DNA of 64,000 nt from Clostridia bacterium (GTDB lineage: Bacteria; Bacillota; Thermoanaerobacteria; Thermoanaerobacterales; Thermoanaerobacteraceae), in the NCBI GenBank assembly GCA_012840485.1, contig DULG01000019.1, positions 62,001 through 126,000 of the forward strand. Reading direction: 5' to 3'. This document shows positions 54,802-64,000 of this stretch, one piece after another. A program made the position numbers and the translations under genes. The stretch's first letter is position 1. Each line of letters opens with the position of its first letter. The notes below the pieces were generated by a model. It ran no database searches. It saw only the letters and a program-made list of their open reading frames with translations, and was not told the origin of the DNA.

Positions 54802-55068
54802 GTGTTAGATAAAGAAAAAAAGGCAGAAATAATCAACCAGTTTAAGCTACACGATACTGATACGGGTTCTCCAGAAGTCCAAATTGCCCTTTTGACAGAG
54901 AGAATAAATAAATTAAACGAACATTTACAAGTTCACAAAAAAGACCATCATTCAAGAAGAGGGCTTCTTAAGATGGTCGGACAAAGAAGGGCACTTTTAA
55001 ATTATTTAATGAAAACAGATATGGACAGGTATCGTGCCATTATAGAAAAATTAGATTTAAGAAAATAG
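54802..55068 (+). CDS. rpsO: 30S ribosomal protein S15
   Basis: S15 binds helices 20-22 of 16S rRNA. The 88-residue protein has [55 protein letters not shown]. The track starts at an ATG at 54787, but GGAGGTG at 54789-54795 is six bases before the GTG at 54802, which gives the normal length and start ([10 protein letters not shown]). Its stop lies inside the hairpin before pnp. Confidence 0.97.
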   Translation: MLDKEKKAEIINQFKLHDTDTGSPEVQIALLTERINKLNEHLQVHKKDHHSRRGLLKMVGQRRALLNYLMKTDMDRYRAIIEKLDLRK

Positions 55069-55091
55069 AGCGAGATACCTCGCTCTATTTT
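55062..55091 (+). terminator. Hairpin/terminator between rpsO and pnp
   Basis: AAAATAGAGCGAG pairs perfectly with CTCGCTCTATTTT (13 bp) over a 4-base loop. The right arm ends in four T's, followed by GTAT. It spans the rpsO stop codon. It could end part of the rpsO transcripts or, like the E. coli rpsO-pnp region, serve in processing. Confidence 0.7.
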
Positions 55092-55119
55092 GTATAAAAT
55101 TTTATGAAAGGAGGATAAC

Positions 55120-57222
55120 ATGGAAGAGCGAACTTTTGAAATGGGACTAGCCGGTAGAAAATTAGTTGTTCAAACAGGAAAAGTGGCTCAACAGGCAAAT
55201 GGTGCAGCTTGGGTAAAATACGGCGATACCGTTGTATTGGTCACTGCCTGTGCTTCTAAAGAACCGAGAGAAGGAGTTGACTTTTTCCCTTTAACTGTTG
55301 AGTACGAAGAAAGATTGTACTCTGTCGGTAAAATTCCTGGTGGCTTTATAAAAAGGGAAGGAAAGCCCAGCGAAAAGGCTATTCTTTCTGCTAGATTGAT
55401 AGACAGGCCAATTAGACCTTTATTCCCTCACGGCTACAGAAATGATGTACAAGTGATAGCTACAGTTTTATCTGTAGACCCCGATGTACAGCCAGAAATA
55501 GTAGCAATGATTGGTTCGTCTGTAGCTCTTTCAATTTCTGATATTCCCTTTAATGGTCCTACAGGTGCAGTAGCAGTAGGATTAATCGATGGACAATTCA
55601 TAATCAATCCTGACCACGAACAAAGGGAAAAAAGTTTAATGCATTTAGTAGTTTCCGGAACGAAAGACGCTATTGTAATGGTAGAAGCAGGAGCGAAAGA
55701 AGTTCCTGAAGAAACCATGTTAGATGCTATAATGTACGCTCATGAATACATCAAGCAAATTGTAGAATTTATAGAAGGAATAGTTAAAGAAGTAGGCGTC
55801 CCTAAGAGTGAAGTAATTTTACATGAAATAGGCAAAGAATTAGAAGAAAAAGTAAGAGCTTATGCGACAGAAAAAATATACAATGCCCTTAGAACAGAGG
55901 AGAAAAAAGAGAGAAACGACAATTTAGATAAAGTTGAACAAGAAGTTTTAGAACATTTTAAAGAAGAATATCCTGACAATCTTGCCGATATAGATGAAGT
56001 ACTTTACACCATAATGAAAGAACAAATGAGAAAAATGATAACAGAAGAAAGGATAAGGGTAGACGGCAGAGGACTGGATGACATAAGGCCAATATGGTGC
56101 GAAGTAGGAGTACTGCCTAGAACTCACGGTTCTGCAATTTTTACAAGAGGACAAACTCAGGTGCTTACAGTAGCAACATTAGGTGCATTAGGAGACATTC
56201 AGATATTAGATGGTTTAGGGGATGAAGAATCAAAAAGATATATGCATCACTATAACTTCCCTCCTTATAGTGTAGGAGAAGTAAAGCCTTTAAGAGGTCC
56301 TGGAAGAAGAGAAATTGGCCATGGAGCCTTAGCAGAAAGAGCCTTAGAACCCATGATTCCTTCGGAAGAGGAATTCCCATATACCATAAGATTGGTATCA
56401 GAAGTTTTAAGCTCTAACGGCTCTACTTCTCAAGCTAGTGTTTGCGGTAGTACTTTAGCTTTAATGGATGCAGGTGTTCCGATAAAAGCTCCAGTCGCAG
56501 GAGTAGCTATGGGGCTTATTAAAGAAGGAGATGTTGTATCTATTCTGACTGATATCCAAGGCATTGAAGACTTTTTAGGAGATATGGACTTTAAAGTTGC
56601 AGGTACAGAAAAAGGTATTACTGCTATACAAATGGACATAAAAATTCCTGGAATTGACAGAGAAATTTTAAAAATGGCTTTAGAAAAGGCACGCAAAGGT
56701 AGACTTTATATTCTCAACAAAATGTTAGAGGTTATAAAAGAACCGAGAAAGGAATTGTCAATGTATGCACCGCGGGTTGTGCGAATGGTAGTTGATCCTG
56801 AAAAAATCAGAGAAATAATTGGCCCTGGTGGCAAAACCATAAGTAAAATTATCACAGAAACTGGAGTAAAGATTGATATTGAAGAAGATGGACGATTATT
56901 TATAACAGCCTCTGATTTAAAATCCGGTGAAAGAGCTAAACAAATGATTGAGGCCATAACAAAAGATATAGCAGTAGGAGAAATTTATTTAGGAAAAGTG
57001 CTTAGGATAACACCTTTTGGAGCTTTTGTAGAAATTGCTCCTGGTAAGGAAGGCCTCGTCCACATTTCCAAGCTTTCTAAAAAACGGGTACAAAAAGTAG
57101 AAGATGTAGTAAAAGTTGGCGATGATATATTAGTAAAAGTTACAGAAATAGATAAATTAGGAAGAATAAGCCTATCAAGAAAGGATGCTTTGCCTGACGA
57201 TGAAGAAGAGGAAAAAAAGTAA
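55120..57222 (+). CDS. pnp: Polyribonucleotide nucleotidyltransferase (PNPase)
   Basis: PNPase degrades RNA 3' to 5' by phosphorolysis. The 700-residue protein has two RNase PH domains (first from residue 1, second with [22 protein letters not shown] and SDGSTSQA-like [25 protein letters not shown]). A KH domain ([22 protein letters not shown]) and a C-terminal S1 domain ([38 protein letters not shown]) follow. GGAGG precedes the ATG. Confidence 0.97.
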   Translation: MEERTFEMGLAGRKLVVQTGKVAQQANGAAWVKYGDTVVLVTACASKEPREGVDFFPLTVEYEERLYSVGKIPGGFIKREGKPSEKAILSARLIDRPIRPLFPHGYRNDVQVIATVLSVDPDVQPEIVAMIGSSVALSISDIPFNGPTGAVAVGLIDGQFIINPDHEQREKSLMHLVVSGTKDAIVMVEAGAKEVPEETMLDAIMYAHEYIKQIVEFIEGIVKEVGVPKSEVILHEIGKELEEKVRAYATEKIYNALRTEEKKERNDNLDKVEQEVLEHFKEEYPDNLADIDEVLYTIMKEQMRKMITEERIRVDGRGLDDIRPIWCEVGVLPRTHGSAIFTRGQTQVLTVATLGALGDIQILDGLGDEESKRYMHHYNFPPYSVGEVKPLRGPGRREIGHGALAERALEPMIPSEEEFPYTIRLVSEVLSSNGSTSQASVCGSTLALMDAGVPIKAPVAGVAMGLIKEGDVVSILTDIQGIEDFLGDMDFKVAGTEKGITAIQMDIKIPGIDREILKMALEKARKGRLYILNKMLEVIKEPRKELSMYAPRVVRMVVDPEKIREIIGPGGKTISKIITETGVKIDIEEDGRLFITASDLKSGERAKQMIEAITKDIAVGEIYLGKVLRITPFGAFVEIAPGKEGLVHISKLSKKRVQKVEDVVKVGDDILVKVTEIDKLGRISLSRKDALPDDEEEEKK

Positions 57223-57225
57223 AGG

Positions 57226-57264
57226 CATAAACCGACCCCCACGGTTTATGTTTTTTATTTTTTT
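57226..57264 (+). terminator. Rho-independent terminator after pnp
   Basis: CATAAACCG (57226-57234) pairs perfectly with CGGTTTATG (57242-57250) around a 7-base loop, followed by a long T-rich tail. Confidence 0.9.
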
Positions 57265-57327
57265 AGTAATATATTTGCCGCCCGTTTGAATAAAATTAAA
57301 GTGAGAATATCAACGGGTGGTGTTATA

Positions 57328-58044
57328 ATGAAGATATTTTATATAAAATACCCCAAAAAAAATTTTTGGGTCATCTTATCCCTGGCAATATTACTGCTTA
57401 TCCTTTTAATTTACGTAATTAGTCGCAGCGTTTCCGTCTTTAACAGCAATGAACCGATATACAAAGGAGATACAAAGGAAAAAAAGATCGCTTTTGCTTG
57501 CAACGTGGCTTGGGGAGATGAGTACATACCAAAGATGTTAGACATTTTTAAAGATAACGATATACATATAACATTTTTTTTTGAAGGAAAATGGGCAGAA
57601 AAAAATCCTGATATCGTAAAAGATATTTATCAAAAAGGTCATGAAATTGGAAATCATGGTTACACTCATATAAAATATACAAACTTAAGCAGACAACAAT
57701 GTGAAGAAGACATTAAAAAAAGCGGAGAAATTTTAGAAAAAATAATAGGTGTAAAACCTATCCTTTTTGCACCTCCTTATGGAGATTTTAATGATGAGGT
57801 AGTAAAGTTAGCAGAACAATTAGGATATAAAGTTATTCTGTGGAGTTTAGATACTATAGATTGGAATAATCCAAGTCCTCAAACAATTGTAGACAGGGTT
57901 ATGAATAAATATCACAATGGAGCAATAGTACTGATGCACCCTACTAAAAATACAGTGGAAGCATTACCCCATATTATAAAACAATTAAAAGAAAAAGGTT
58001 ATAAAATAACAACGGTTTCTGAAGTAATTGTAGACAATAATTAA
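57328..58044 (+). CDS. Polysaccharide deacetylase family protein (YlxY-like)
   Basis: The 238-residue protein has an N-terminal membrane anchor (about 10-32, NFWVILSLAILLLILLIYVISRS) and a NodB domain: KIAFACNVAWGDEYIPKMLDIFKDNDIHITFFFEGKWAEKNPDIV, the His motif GNHGYTH (HEIGNHGYTH), FAPPYGDFN and IVLMHPT. The first conserved TFDDG is replaced by CNVAWGD, so the Asp pair of active enzymes is reduced, as in Bacillus YlxY, its positional match between pnp and mlpA. Activity on peptidoglycan or other glycans is therefore uncertain. The ATG at 57328 has GGGTGGTG upstream. Confidence 0.85.
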   Translation: MKIFYIKYPKKNFWVILSLAILLLILLIYVISRSVSVFNSNEPIYKGDTKEKKIAFACNVAWGDEYIPKMLDIFKDNDIHITFFFEGKWAEKNPDIVKDIYQKGHEIGNHGYTHIKYTNLSRQQCEEDIKKSGEILEKIIGVKPILFAPPYGDFNDEVVKLAEQLGYKVILWSLDTIDWNNPSPQTIVDRVMNKYHNGAIVLMHPTKNTVEALPHIIKQLKEKGYKITTVSEVIVDNN

Positions 58045-58056
58045 ATTTGATATAAT
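58028..58056 (+). promoter_or_regulatory. Promoter for the M16 peptidase gene
   Basis: TTGTAG at 58028-58033 and TATAAT at 58051-58056 are 17 bases apart, with an extended -10 TG at 58048-58049. It overlaps the end of the deacetylase gene. Confidence 0.62.
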
Positions 58057-58085
58057 AAATAAATAAATTTACAAAGGAGGATAAA

Positions 58086-59342
58086 ATGCACGAACAAAAG
58101 GTTATTGAAGGAGTAAAAGTTGTAACCTATAAAGTCCCTCAAGCATATTCTGTATACATAGGAATATGGATTAAAGCAGGTTCAATGTATGAAGATAAAA
58201 CCATAAATGGGATGTCTCACTTTATAGAACATATGGTTTTTAAAGGTTCTAAATTAAGAAGTGCCAAACAAATTGCAGAAGAAACAGATAGCATTGGAGG
58301 ACAGCTAAACGGCTTTACTGAAAAAGAAAGTACTTGCTTTTATATAAAAGTTTTAAATACCCATGTAAAGCAAGGTGTGGATATACTCTTTGATATGGTA
58401 TTTAATCCTGCTTTTAAAGAAGAAGATATACAAAAAGAAAAACAAGTTATATTTGAAGAAATATTGACAGAACTAGACTCTCCTGAAGATGTGGCCTATA
58501 ATCTTTTATTTAAAACCATATGGAAAGGTCACCCATTATCTTTTCCTGTACTTGGGACTTTTTCTACTATCAAAAGGATAAGCAAAGAACAGATTTTAAA
58601 TTATTATAATTCACATTACACAAAAGACAATATTGTTATTTCTATAGCAGGTAATTTCAATGAGGATATATATGAGATATTGCAAAAACACTTGTCAAAA
58701 ATTCAAAAGAATAATACTACCCTTCAGCTAACAGTTCCAGTTTGGCACAAAAGCACAGCTATATATGAAAAAGATTTTGAACAGATAAATTTGTGTATTG
58801 GTTTACCCGGTATAACCTACGACCTGAGAAAAGTCTATGCTTTAGCTGCCATAAATAATGCTTTTGGCGGAGGAATGAGTTCAAGATTATTTCAGAAAAT
58901 AAGAGAAGATAAAGGGTTGGTCTATTCTATTTATTCTTACCCTTCTACTTACCAGCAAGCGGGAGTTTTTTCTATTTTTGCAAGTATGAATGCAAATAAT
59001 TTTAAAAAAGTGTACAGCTTAATTTTAGAAGAAATAGAAAAAGTACACTTAAAAGGGTTAGAAAAAGAAGAAATTGATAAGTTTAAAGAACAACTTCGAA
59101 TAAACGTACTGATGGATTTAGACAGCATAAGCAGCAGGATGAGCACTATAGGAAAATCTAAACTTTTATTGGATAGAGTATATCCTGTAGAAGAAATACT
59201 TAATATCATAGATAACTTAACTTACGAAGAAATAAACGACCTGGCTAAAAAAATTCTCAATCCCACTGACATAACTATATCTGTTGTTGGAAAACTAAAC
59301 AAAAGAGACAAGGAGTGGTTAATAAATGCCAATAATACTTAA
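58086..59342 (+). CDS. mlpA: M16 family zinc peptidase (MlpA/YmxG-like)
   Basis: This is a processing-peptidase-type zinc protease. The 418-residue protein has the inverted zinc motif HFIEH ([12 protein letters not shown]). The usual downstream Glu region ([15 protein letters not shown] ... [16 protein letters not shown]) follows, and [36 protein letters not shown] is the second-half signature. It occupies the position of Bacillus mlpA (ymxG) between ylxY and ymxH. It overlaps dut by 17 bases. Confidence 0.92.
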   Translation: MHEQKVIEGVKVVTYKVPQAYSVYIGIWIKAGSMYEDKTINGMSHFIEHMVFKGSKLRSAKQIAEETDSIGGQLNGFTEKESTCFYIKVLNTHVKQGVDILFDMVFNPAFKEEDIQKEKQVIFEEILTELDSPEDVAYNLLFKTIWKGHPLSFPVLGTFSTIKRISKEQILNYYNSHYTKDNIVISIAGNFNEDIYEILQKHLSKIQKNNTTLQLTVPVWHKSTAIYEKDFEQINLCIGLPGITYDLRKVYALAAINNAFGGGMSSRLFQKIREDKGLVYSIYSYPSTYQQAGVFSIFASMNANNFKKVYSLILEEIEKVHLKGLEKEEIDKFKEQLRINVLMDLDSISSRMSTIGKSKLLLDRVYPVEEILNIIDNLTYEEINDLAKKILNPTDITISVVGKLNKRDKEWLINANNT

Positions 59343-59772
59343 GATTAAAAAAACGGAAGATGCTAAAGATTTACCTTTACCTACTTATATGAGTGAAGGA
59401 GCTGCTGGAATGGATCTATATGCCAATGTTAAAGAGGAGGTTTCCTTAAATCCAGGTGACATAAAATTAATTCCTACAGGAATTCAGATTGAACTTCCTC
59501 CTAATTTTGAAGCCCAGATAAGGCCGAGAAGCGGCCTTGCTCTAGAATATGGCATAACTCTTTTAAATACCCCAGGTACAATTGATTCGGATTACAGAGG
59601 AGAAATTAAATTGATAGTCATAAATTTAGGAAAAGAAACCGTAAAAATCAAAAGAGGACAAAGAATTGCACAAATAGTAATAAACCAAATAGTAAGACCA
59701 ACAATAGTAGAGGCAGAAATCCTTTCAGAAACAAAAAGAGATAATGGAGGATTTGGCCATACCGGTATATAA
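59326..59772 (+). CDS. dut: Deoxyuridine 5'-triphosphate nucleotidohydrolase (dUTPase)
   Basis: dUTPase hydrolyses dUTP, keeping uracil out of DNA and supplying dUMP. All five motifs of the trimeric family are visible in the 148-residue protein: [31 protein letters not shown] and GGFGHTG. In Bacillus no chromosomal dut sits here, so it is an insertion relative to the Bacillus order. It starts inside the end of mlpA. Confidence 0.96.
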   Translation: MPIILKIKKTEDAKDLPLPTYMSEGAAGMDLYANVKEEVSLNPGDIKLIPTGIQIELPPNFEAQIRPRSGLALEYGITLLNTPGTIDSDYRGEIKLIVINLGKETVKIKRGQRIAQIVINQIVRPTIVEAEILSETKRDNGGFGHTGI

Positions 59773-59783
59773 GGAGGATTTCT

Positions 59784-60035
59784 ATGAGGTTGAGTGAATT
59801 TGGGAATAAAGAAATTGTAAATTTGAAAGATGGAAGAAGATGGGGATTGGTAGATGATTCAGATTTAGTAATTGACGAAGAAACTGGAACTATCCATTCA
59901 ATAATAATATATGAATCCAAAGGTTTGTTTAGGGGAAGAAGTAATTATATTGAAATCAGTTGGGATTCTATACGAAAAATTGGAGATGACATGTTAATTG
60001 TAGAATTTGAAGAAAAAAGGAAACGTTTTTATTAA
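59784..60035 (+). CDS. ymxH: YlmC/YmxH family PRC-barrel-like protein
   Basis: The 83-residue protein has the YlmC/YmxH pattern RLSEFGNKEIVNLKDGRRWGLVDDSDLVIDEETGTIHSIIIYESKGLFRGRSNYIEISWDSIRKIGDDMLIVEF. A role is not established; sporulation links exist for related Firmicute proteins. It is next to dapG as in Bacillus, although the spoVFAB-asd genes that lie between them there are absent. Confidence 0.85.
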   Translation: MRLSEFGNKEIVNLKDGRRWGLVDDSDLVIDEETGTIHSIIIYESKGLFRGRSNYIEISWDSIRKIGDDMLIVEFEEKRKRFY

Positions 60036-60049
60036 AAATACTACTTCCC

Positions 60050-60078
60050 TTTAACACTTTAATGAAGTATAATAATAT
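60050..60078 (+). promoter_or_regulatory. Weak candidate promoter for dapG
   Basis: TTTAAC at 60050-60055 and TAATAT at 60073-60078 lie 17 bases apart. An inverted repeat CTTCCCT (60044-60050) / AGGGAAG (60109-60115) spans the gap and would mask part of the dapG ribosome site. The leader is far too short for a lysine riboswitch. Confidence 0.35.
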
Positions 60079-60124
60079 AAAATATGCTAACAATCATATC
60101 ATTTCATGAGGGAAGGATGAGAAC

Positions 60125-61318
60125 GTGAAAATATTAATTCAAAAATTCGGAGGAACTTCCGTATCAACACCCGAAAGGCGTGAAATGGCTACCTTAAAAG
60201 TAATTGAAGCTTTGAAAAAAGGCTTAAATGTAGTAGTGGTAGTTTCTGCAATGGGGAGAGAGGGGGACCCTTACGCAACAGACACTTTAATAAATATAGC
60301 CAAATCAATAGATAACAACCTTCCAAAAAGAGAATTAGATCTGTTAATGAACTGTGGTGAAATCATATCAGGAGTAACTTTTGCTGCAACCTTATCCAGC
60401 AAAGGTTATAGAACAAAAGTATTTACAGGAGGACAAGCTGGCATCATAACAGATGATAATTTTGGCAATGCGGAAATTATAAAAGTTGATCCTTCTAGAT
60501 TGATAGAAAGTCTAGAGGAAGGGATAATTCCTATAGTAGCAGGTTTCCAAGGCATCACTGAAAAAGGGGATTTGACTACTTTAGGGAGAGGAGGAAGCGA
60601 TACGACTGCTGCTATTTTAGGTGAGGCTTTAAAAGCCCATGCAGTAGAAATATATAAAGATGTAGATGGACTAATGACGGCAGATCCACGCATCGTTTCA
60701 AAAGCCCGCATCTTAGAAAAAATAAGTTATAATGAAGTATTCCAATTTGCAGAACAAGGTGCAAAAGTAGTACATCCTAGAGCAGTAGAAATTGCAATGA
60801 GAGGAAATTTCCCTCTTGTTATAAAAAATACTATGTCAGATAGCCCGGGTACAATCATTACCCAGTACAATGAAGTTTATGAAAATTGCTATAACAATAA
60901 ATTAGTTACAGGAATTGCTAATATGGACAAAAGAGTACAAATCACCTTAGAAACTACACAAAATACAGAAGAAATATTTGAAAAAATCGCAGAAGAAAAA
61001 ATAAGCATTGACCTTATTAATATTTTCCCTGAAAAACAAGTTTTTACTATATCTGAATCAGATTTTGAAAAAATAAAAAAAATTTTTGAGGCAAATAATA
61101 TAAAATATGCCTATAGAACTAATTGCACAAAAGTATCTATCATTGGAAATAGAATAAGAGGTGTTCCAGGAGTAATGGCTAGAATAATGAAAGCATTAGC
61201 AAAGCATAACATAGAAATTTACCAAACTGCTGACTCTCATAACACTATCTCTTGTTTGGTAAGCAAGGAGAAAGCTGAAGAAGCCATAAGAGTTTTACAT
61301 GACGAATTTGATCTTTAA
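60125..61318 (+). CDS. dapG: Aspartokinase (DapG-like)
   Basis: Aspartokinase makes aspartyl phosphate for lysine, diaminopimelate, threonine and methionine. The 397-residue protein has the kinase domain ([62 protein letters not shown]). Two ACT domains follow at about 260-395 ([46 protein letters not shown]). The position before tepA marks it as the DapG isozyme. A GTG start follows GAGGGAAGGATG. It lacks asd and dapA next to it, unlike Bacillus. Confidence 0.93.
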   Translation: MKILIQKFGGTSVSTPERREMATLKVIEALKKGLNVVVVVSAMGREGDPYATDTLINIAKSIDNNLPKRELDLLMNCGEIISGVTFAATLSSKGYRTKVFTGGQAGIITDDNFGNAEIIKVDPSRLIESLEEGIIPIVAGFQGITEKGDLTTLGRGGSDTTAAILGEALKAHAVEIYKDVDGLMTADPRIVSKARILEKISYNEVFQFAEQGAKVVHPRAVEIAMRGNFPLVIKNTMSDSPGTIITQYNEVYENCYNNKLVTGIANMDKRVQITLETTQNTEEIFEKIAEEKISIDLINIFPEKQVFTISESDFEKIKKIFEANNIKYAYRTNCTKVSIIGNRIRGVPGVMARIMKALAKHNIEIYQTADSHNTISCLVSKEKAEEAIRVLHDEFDL

Positions 61319-61323
61319 AAGGC

Positions 61324-61349
61324 AGCGCATACTATTGCGCTTTTTTTTT
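61324..61349 (+). terminator. Rho-independent terminator after dapG
   Basis: AGCGCA (61324-61329) pairs with TGCGCT (61336-61341) over a 6-base loop, directly followed by a run of nine T's. Confidence 0.8.
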
Positions 61350-61376
61350 ATACTAATTATTAGGAGCGTGATAAAG

Positions 61377-62093
61377 ATGAGCAATTTTTTAAAAAATGAA
61401 GAAACAGAACAACCTCAGATTTTACCACCTGTTCAGGAGAATTTGAAAAATTTGGGTCAAACAAACGTACCAAACTTTGAAAGTAATATTCATTGCCTCA
61501 CTATAATAGGACAAATTGAAGGTCACATGATACTACCTCCTCAAAACAAAACCACAAAGTATGAACACATAATACCACAATTGGTAGCAATAGAAGAAAA
61601 CCCTAATATAAAAGGAGTTTTAATTTTATTAAATACTGTAGGAGGAGATGTGGAAGCAGGTCTTGCTATCGCAGAAATGATAGCAAGCCTTTCTAAGCCT
61701 ACTGTATCTATAGTATTAGGTGGAGGTCACAGCATTGGAGTACCTTTAGCAGTTTCAGCAAATTATTCTTACATAGTGCCCAGTGCTACTATGACAATAC
61801 ATCCCATTAGAATGACAGGATTAATAGTAGGAGTTCCCCAAACTTTTGACTATTTTAACAAAATGCAAGATAGAATAGTGGAATTTATTGTGCGAAATTC
61901 AAAAATAAAAAGAGAAACTTTTATGGGGCTTATGCTTAAAACTGGAGAATTAGCCAACGATATAGGAACAATTTTAGTAGGTAAGGAAGCAGTAAATTAC
62001 GGTTTAATAGACGAAATAGGTGGAATTAAAGAAGCATTGGAACGGTTACACACAATGATAGAAATAAAAGAAAAAAAGAAAGGTGAAGATTAA
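61377..62093 (+). CDS. tepA: ClpP-like serine protease TepA
   Basis: TepA is a cytosolic SppA/ClpP-like protease. The protein of 238 residues has the crotonase-like fold: [78 protein letters not shown]. The Ser of GHSIG and His of TIHP mark the likely catalytic pair. Bacillus TepA degrades small acid-soluble spore proteins during outgrowth. The ATG at 61377 after TAGGAGCG replaces the track start at 61299, which lies within dapG. The 1-base stop-start overlap with ylzJ suggests coupling. Confidence 0.92.
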   Translation: MSNFLKNEETEQPQILPPVQENLKNLGQTNVPNFESNIHCLTIIGQIEGHMILPPQNKTTKYEHIIPQLVAIEENPNIKGVLILLNTVGGDVEAGLAIAEMIASLSKPTVSIVLGGGHSIGVPLAVSANYSYIVPSATMTIHPIRMTGLIVGVPQTFDYFNKMQDRIVEFIVRNSKIKRETFMGLMLKTGELANDIGTILVGKEAVNYGLIDEIGGIKEALERLHTMIEIKEKKKGED

Positions 62094-62302
62094 TGCTGTA
62101 CACAATAATTCCCTATGAACTGATTTTTGAAAAAAGAGAAGATATACCTACTAATTTTATAGAATTAAAAATGGGCAATAAGCAATTAGTAGTGGAAAAG
62201 CTATCAAATGGAAATTATATAATTCAAAGAATGTATTCCACAAATCCTTTTGATTACCTTGATATAAATTACAGTCCAGGAAGCATAATAAGTATTTTTT
62301 AA
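62093..62302 (+). CDS. ylzJ: YlzJ-like protein
   Basis: The 69-residue protein [56 protein letters not shown] matches Bacillus YlzJ in size, motif (the start LYTIIPYELIFE) and position between tepA and spoIIIE. Function is unknown. It overlaps the tepA stop by one base (TAATG). Confidence 0.85.
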   Translation: MLYTIIPYELIFEKREDIPTNFIELKMGNKQLVVEKLSNGNYIIQRMYSTNPFDYLDINYSPGSIISIF

Positions 62303-62324
62303 GTAACTTTTACTTGTATTTTAT

Positions 62325-62332
62325 GTTATAAT
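62325..62332 (+). promoter_or_regulatory. Extended -10 candidate promoter for spoIIIE, overlapping the ylzJ terminator
   Basis: TG-T-TATAAT at 62325-62332 is a perfect extended -10. The -35 at the expected spot is weak. It overlaps the left arm of the terminator at 62330-62367. Confidence 0.4.
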
Positions 62333-62367
62333 AGATGTGCTTACTAAATTGTACATCTATTTTTTTG
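62330..62367 (+). terminator. Rho-independent terminator after ylzJ
   Basis: AATAGATGT (62330-62338) pairs perfectly with ACATCTATT (62353-62361) around a 14-base loop, and the right arm runs into T's. Confidence 0.7.
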
Positions 62368-62430
62368 TTGCTATTTTACACAATTAATACTAAAATTTTT
62401 TATAGAAGAAACTATTAACAGGTGGTATTT

Positions 62431-64000
62431 ATGGTTGACAAAAAGCAAAACTCTCTTAAAAATGAGATAATAGGAATCATTTTTTTAACCTTTACTCTTA
62501 TTTCTTTTTTAAGCCTTTACACTAACACAACCGGCACTTTAGGCAAAAATATAGAAATTTTTTTAAAAGGATCTTTTGGCATTGGAGCTTATATAATTTC
62601 CGCATTGCTTTTAATATTTGCTTTAATGTTTCTTTTTAACAGTCGAAATTTTATAAAATTAAAAAAAACCTTATCGCTGTTTGGGCTTTTTTTGACCATT
62701 ATAAGTTTAGACCATTTATACTATTTCCCAATCACAGATGAATTGAAGTTATATTTAACAGTTGCTTACTTAAGTGGAATAAGCAACATCGGTGGGGGAA
62801 TTGTAGCTGCATTAGTAGTGTATTTTTTTATCAAAGTCTTAGGTATTACAGGAAGTTATATATTTTTAATAGCCTTTTTTATAATTTTTTCTGTCATCAT
62901 TACTGACATATCTTTTGTAAACCTAATAAAAACTTTATATTCTAAGCTTAAACATAGCCAAAAAAAAATAAAAAAGACTTCTCAAATAAAGACCGGAGTT
63001 TCAGATTCCGGTTTGGAAGGTTTTTCTTCTTCCGAAATTGCCACAACTAAAGAAAAAATTCGGGAAAAGGATATACCAATAGACATAATTGAACAAGTAG
63101 AAGAAGAAAGGAAGATATATGAAAAACACTTTAAAGAAGAAGAAATAAAAGGTGAATACATTGCTCCTCCTATAACTCTTTTAAAAGAAGCTATTCCTCC
63201 ACCAAAAATAAAGAATGAAATATTACTGGAAAAAGCTAGAAAAATCGAAGAGACCCTTAGAAATTTTGGAGTAGAAGCTAAAGTTATACAAGTAACAAAA
63301 GGTCCTGCAATAACTCGATTTGAATTGCAACCCAGCGCAGGCGTCAAAGTAAGCAGGATCATAAGTTTAACTGACGATATTGCCCTAAGTTTAGCTGCTT
63401 CCTCAGTGAGAATAGAAGCGCCTATTCCCGGTAAGTCTGCAATAGGAATAGAGGTTCCAAATGAAAAAATAACTCCTGTATATCTCAGAGAAATAATCGA
63501 CAGCAAAAAATTTAGAAACTTCAAATCAGAGCTAGCTATAGGATTAGGAAAAGATATTGCAGGTAATATAGTTATAGCCGATTTATCAAAAATGCCTCAC
63601 TTGCTAATTGCCGGAGCTACGGGATCTGGAAAAAGTGTCTGTATAAATTCCCTCATTATAAGCCTTTTGTATAAAGCTTCTCCGCAACATGTAAAGATGA
63701 TATTAGTAGACCCTAAAGTAGTGGAGTTAAATATTTACAATGGTATTCCTCATCTTTTAACTCCTGTAGTTACAAATCCTAAAAAAGCGGCTGAAGTTTT
63801 AAATTGGGCTGTTCAAGAAATGACCAGGCGTTACAACTTATTCGCGCAACAGGGAGTCAGAGATATAGACAGCTATAACGAAAAATACAAAGAAAATAAT
63901 TTATATAAAATTGTGATCATAATTGATGAACTTTCTGACTTAATGATGGTTTCTCCTGCAGAAGTAGAAGAATATATATTTAGGTTAGCTCAAATGGCAA
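62431..64000 (+). CDS. spoIIIE: DNA translocase SpoIIIE/FtsK, first 523 codons (cut by window edge)
   Basis: This gene is missing from the ORF track because no stop is reached. The frame from the ATG at 62431 (AGGTGG upstream) is open to the end. SpoIIIE/FtsK pumps DNA through a septum. There are about four N-terminal membrane segments (first at about 14-32, [19 protein letters not shown]), then a charged linker and the translocase motor. In the motor, [33 protein letters not shown] leads to Walker A GATGSGKS at residues 395-402, then [30 protein letters not shown] and Walker [14 protein letters not shown]. The tepA-ylzJ neighbours mark it as the spoIIIE position of Bacillus. The gamma domain lies beyond the edge. 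Confidence 0.95.
   Translation, partial: MVDKKQNSLKNEIIGIIFLTFTLISFLSLYTNTTGTLGKNIEIFLKGSFGIGAYIISALLLIFALMFLFNSRNFIKLKKTLSLFGLFLTIISLDHLYYFPITDELKLYLTVAYLSGISNIGGGIVAALVVYFFIKVLGITGSYIFLIAFFIIFSVIITDISFVNLIKTLYSKLKHSQKKIKKTSQIKTGVSDSGLEGFSSSEIATTKEKIREKDIPIDIIEQVEEERKIYEKHFKEEEIKGEYIAPPITLLKEAIPPPKIKNEILLEKARKIEETLRNFGVEAKVIQVTKGPAITRFELQPSAGVKVSRIISLTDDIALSLAASSVRIEAPIPGKSAIGIEVPNEKITPVYLREIIDSKKFRNFKSELAIGLGKDIAGNIVIADLSKMPHLLIAGATGSGKSVCINSLIISLLYKASPQHVKMILVDPKVVELNIYNGIPHLLTPVVTNPKKAAEVLNWAVQEMTRRYNLFAQQGVRDIDSYNEKYKENNLYKIVIIIDELSDLMMVSPAEVEEYIFRLAQMA

Noticed and set aside
60036-60124. Lysine riboswitch upstream of aspartokinase
   Set aside because: The 89-base gap is far shorter than the lysine aptamer and lacks its helices; only a simple inverted repeat is present.
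62982-63524. 180-residue minus-strand ORF
   Set aside because: It is antisense to the open spoIIIE/ftsK frame, which the ORF track missed because it has no stop in the window.

Overview
This AT-rich window is a chromosomal segment of a thermophilic, motile, endospore-forming-type Firmicute. The protein sequences and the Bacillus-like gene order (dprA-topA-hslVU-codY-fla/che-rpsB-tsf-pyrH-frr-uppS-cdsA-dxr-rseP-ispG-polC-rimP-nusA-infB-rbfA-truB-ribF-rpsO-pnp-deacetylase-M16 peptidase-ymxH-dapG-tepA-ylzJ-spoIIIE) point to the Thermoanaerobacterales, most likely Thermoanaerobacter or Caldanaerobacter. The genus is an inference from protein character and low GC; no 16S or other marker is present. 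Except for a partial rnhB at the left edge, every gene lies on the + strand.

Region 1 (1-6309): rnhB (partial, minus strand) diverges from dprA. Then come topA, the HslVU protease and the nutrient-sensing repressor CodY. The trmFO and xerC genes that Bacillus carries between topA and hslV are missing here. A long hairpin and a terminator follow codY.

Region 2 (6471-34456): a roughly 28 kb fla/che operon of tightly packed, often overlapping genes. Rod and MS-ring genes come first (flgBC, fliEFG), then export ATPase genes (fliHIJ) and a MotE-like gene. Hook genes follow (fliK, flgD, a flagellar operon protein, flgE), then flbD, fliL, the switch and signalling genes (fliM, fliY, cheY) and the export gate (fliO, P, Q, R, flhB, flhA). 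Last are flhF, flhG, a PilZ protein, chemotaxis genes (cheB, A, W, C, D), the motility sigma factor, a FapA/DUF342 protein and a small basic protein of unknown function. CheB lacks a receiver domain, and neither cheR nor cheZ is present.

Region 3 (34464-47251): rpsB-tsf has its own promoter, a structured leader and a terminator. It is followed by pyrH, frr, a 60-residue unknown, isoprenoid and phospholipid genes (uppS, cdsA, dxr, ispG), the site-2 protease rseP, a family 2 glycosyltransferase and polC.

Region 4 (47254-57264): the nusA operon (rimP, nusA, rnpM/ylxR, an L7Ae-like protein, infB, rbfA, nrnA, truB, ribF) begins at a strong promoter with a hairpin leader. Next are rpsO, with its own promoter and leader, and pnp.

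Region 5 (57328-64000): a YlxY-like deacetylase, an M16 peptidase, dut, ymxH, aspartokinase, tepA and ylzJ, and the first 523 codons of spoIIIE/ftsK. Compared with Bacillus this stretch lacks spoVFA, spoVFB, asd, dapA and rnjB, and it carries dut as an extra gene.

I found no mobile element, CRISPR array, tRNA or rRNA. The most interesting signals are RNA-level: perfect hairpins that are not simple terminators (codY-flgB, flgE-flbD, the rpsB leader, rpsB-tsf, the frr-uppS gap, the rimP leader, the rpsO leader). There are also a compositional patch inside flgE, a receiver-less CheB, and two small uncharacterised proteins in conserved-looking operon positions. I saw nothing I could defend as a wholly new multi-gene system.
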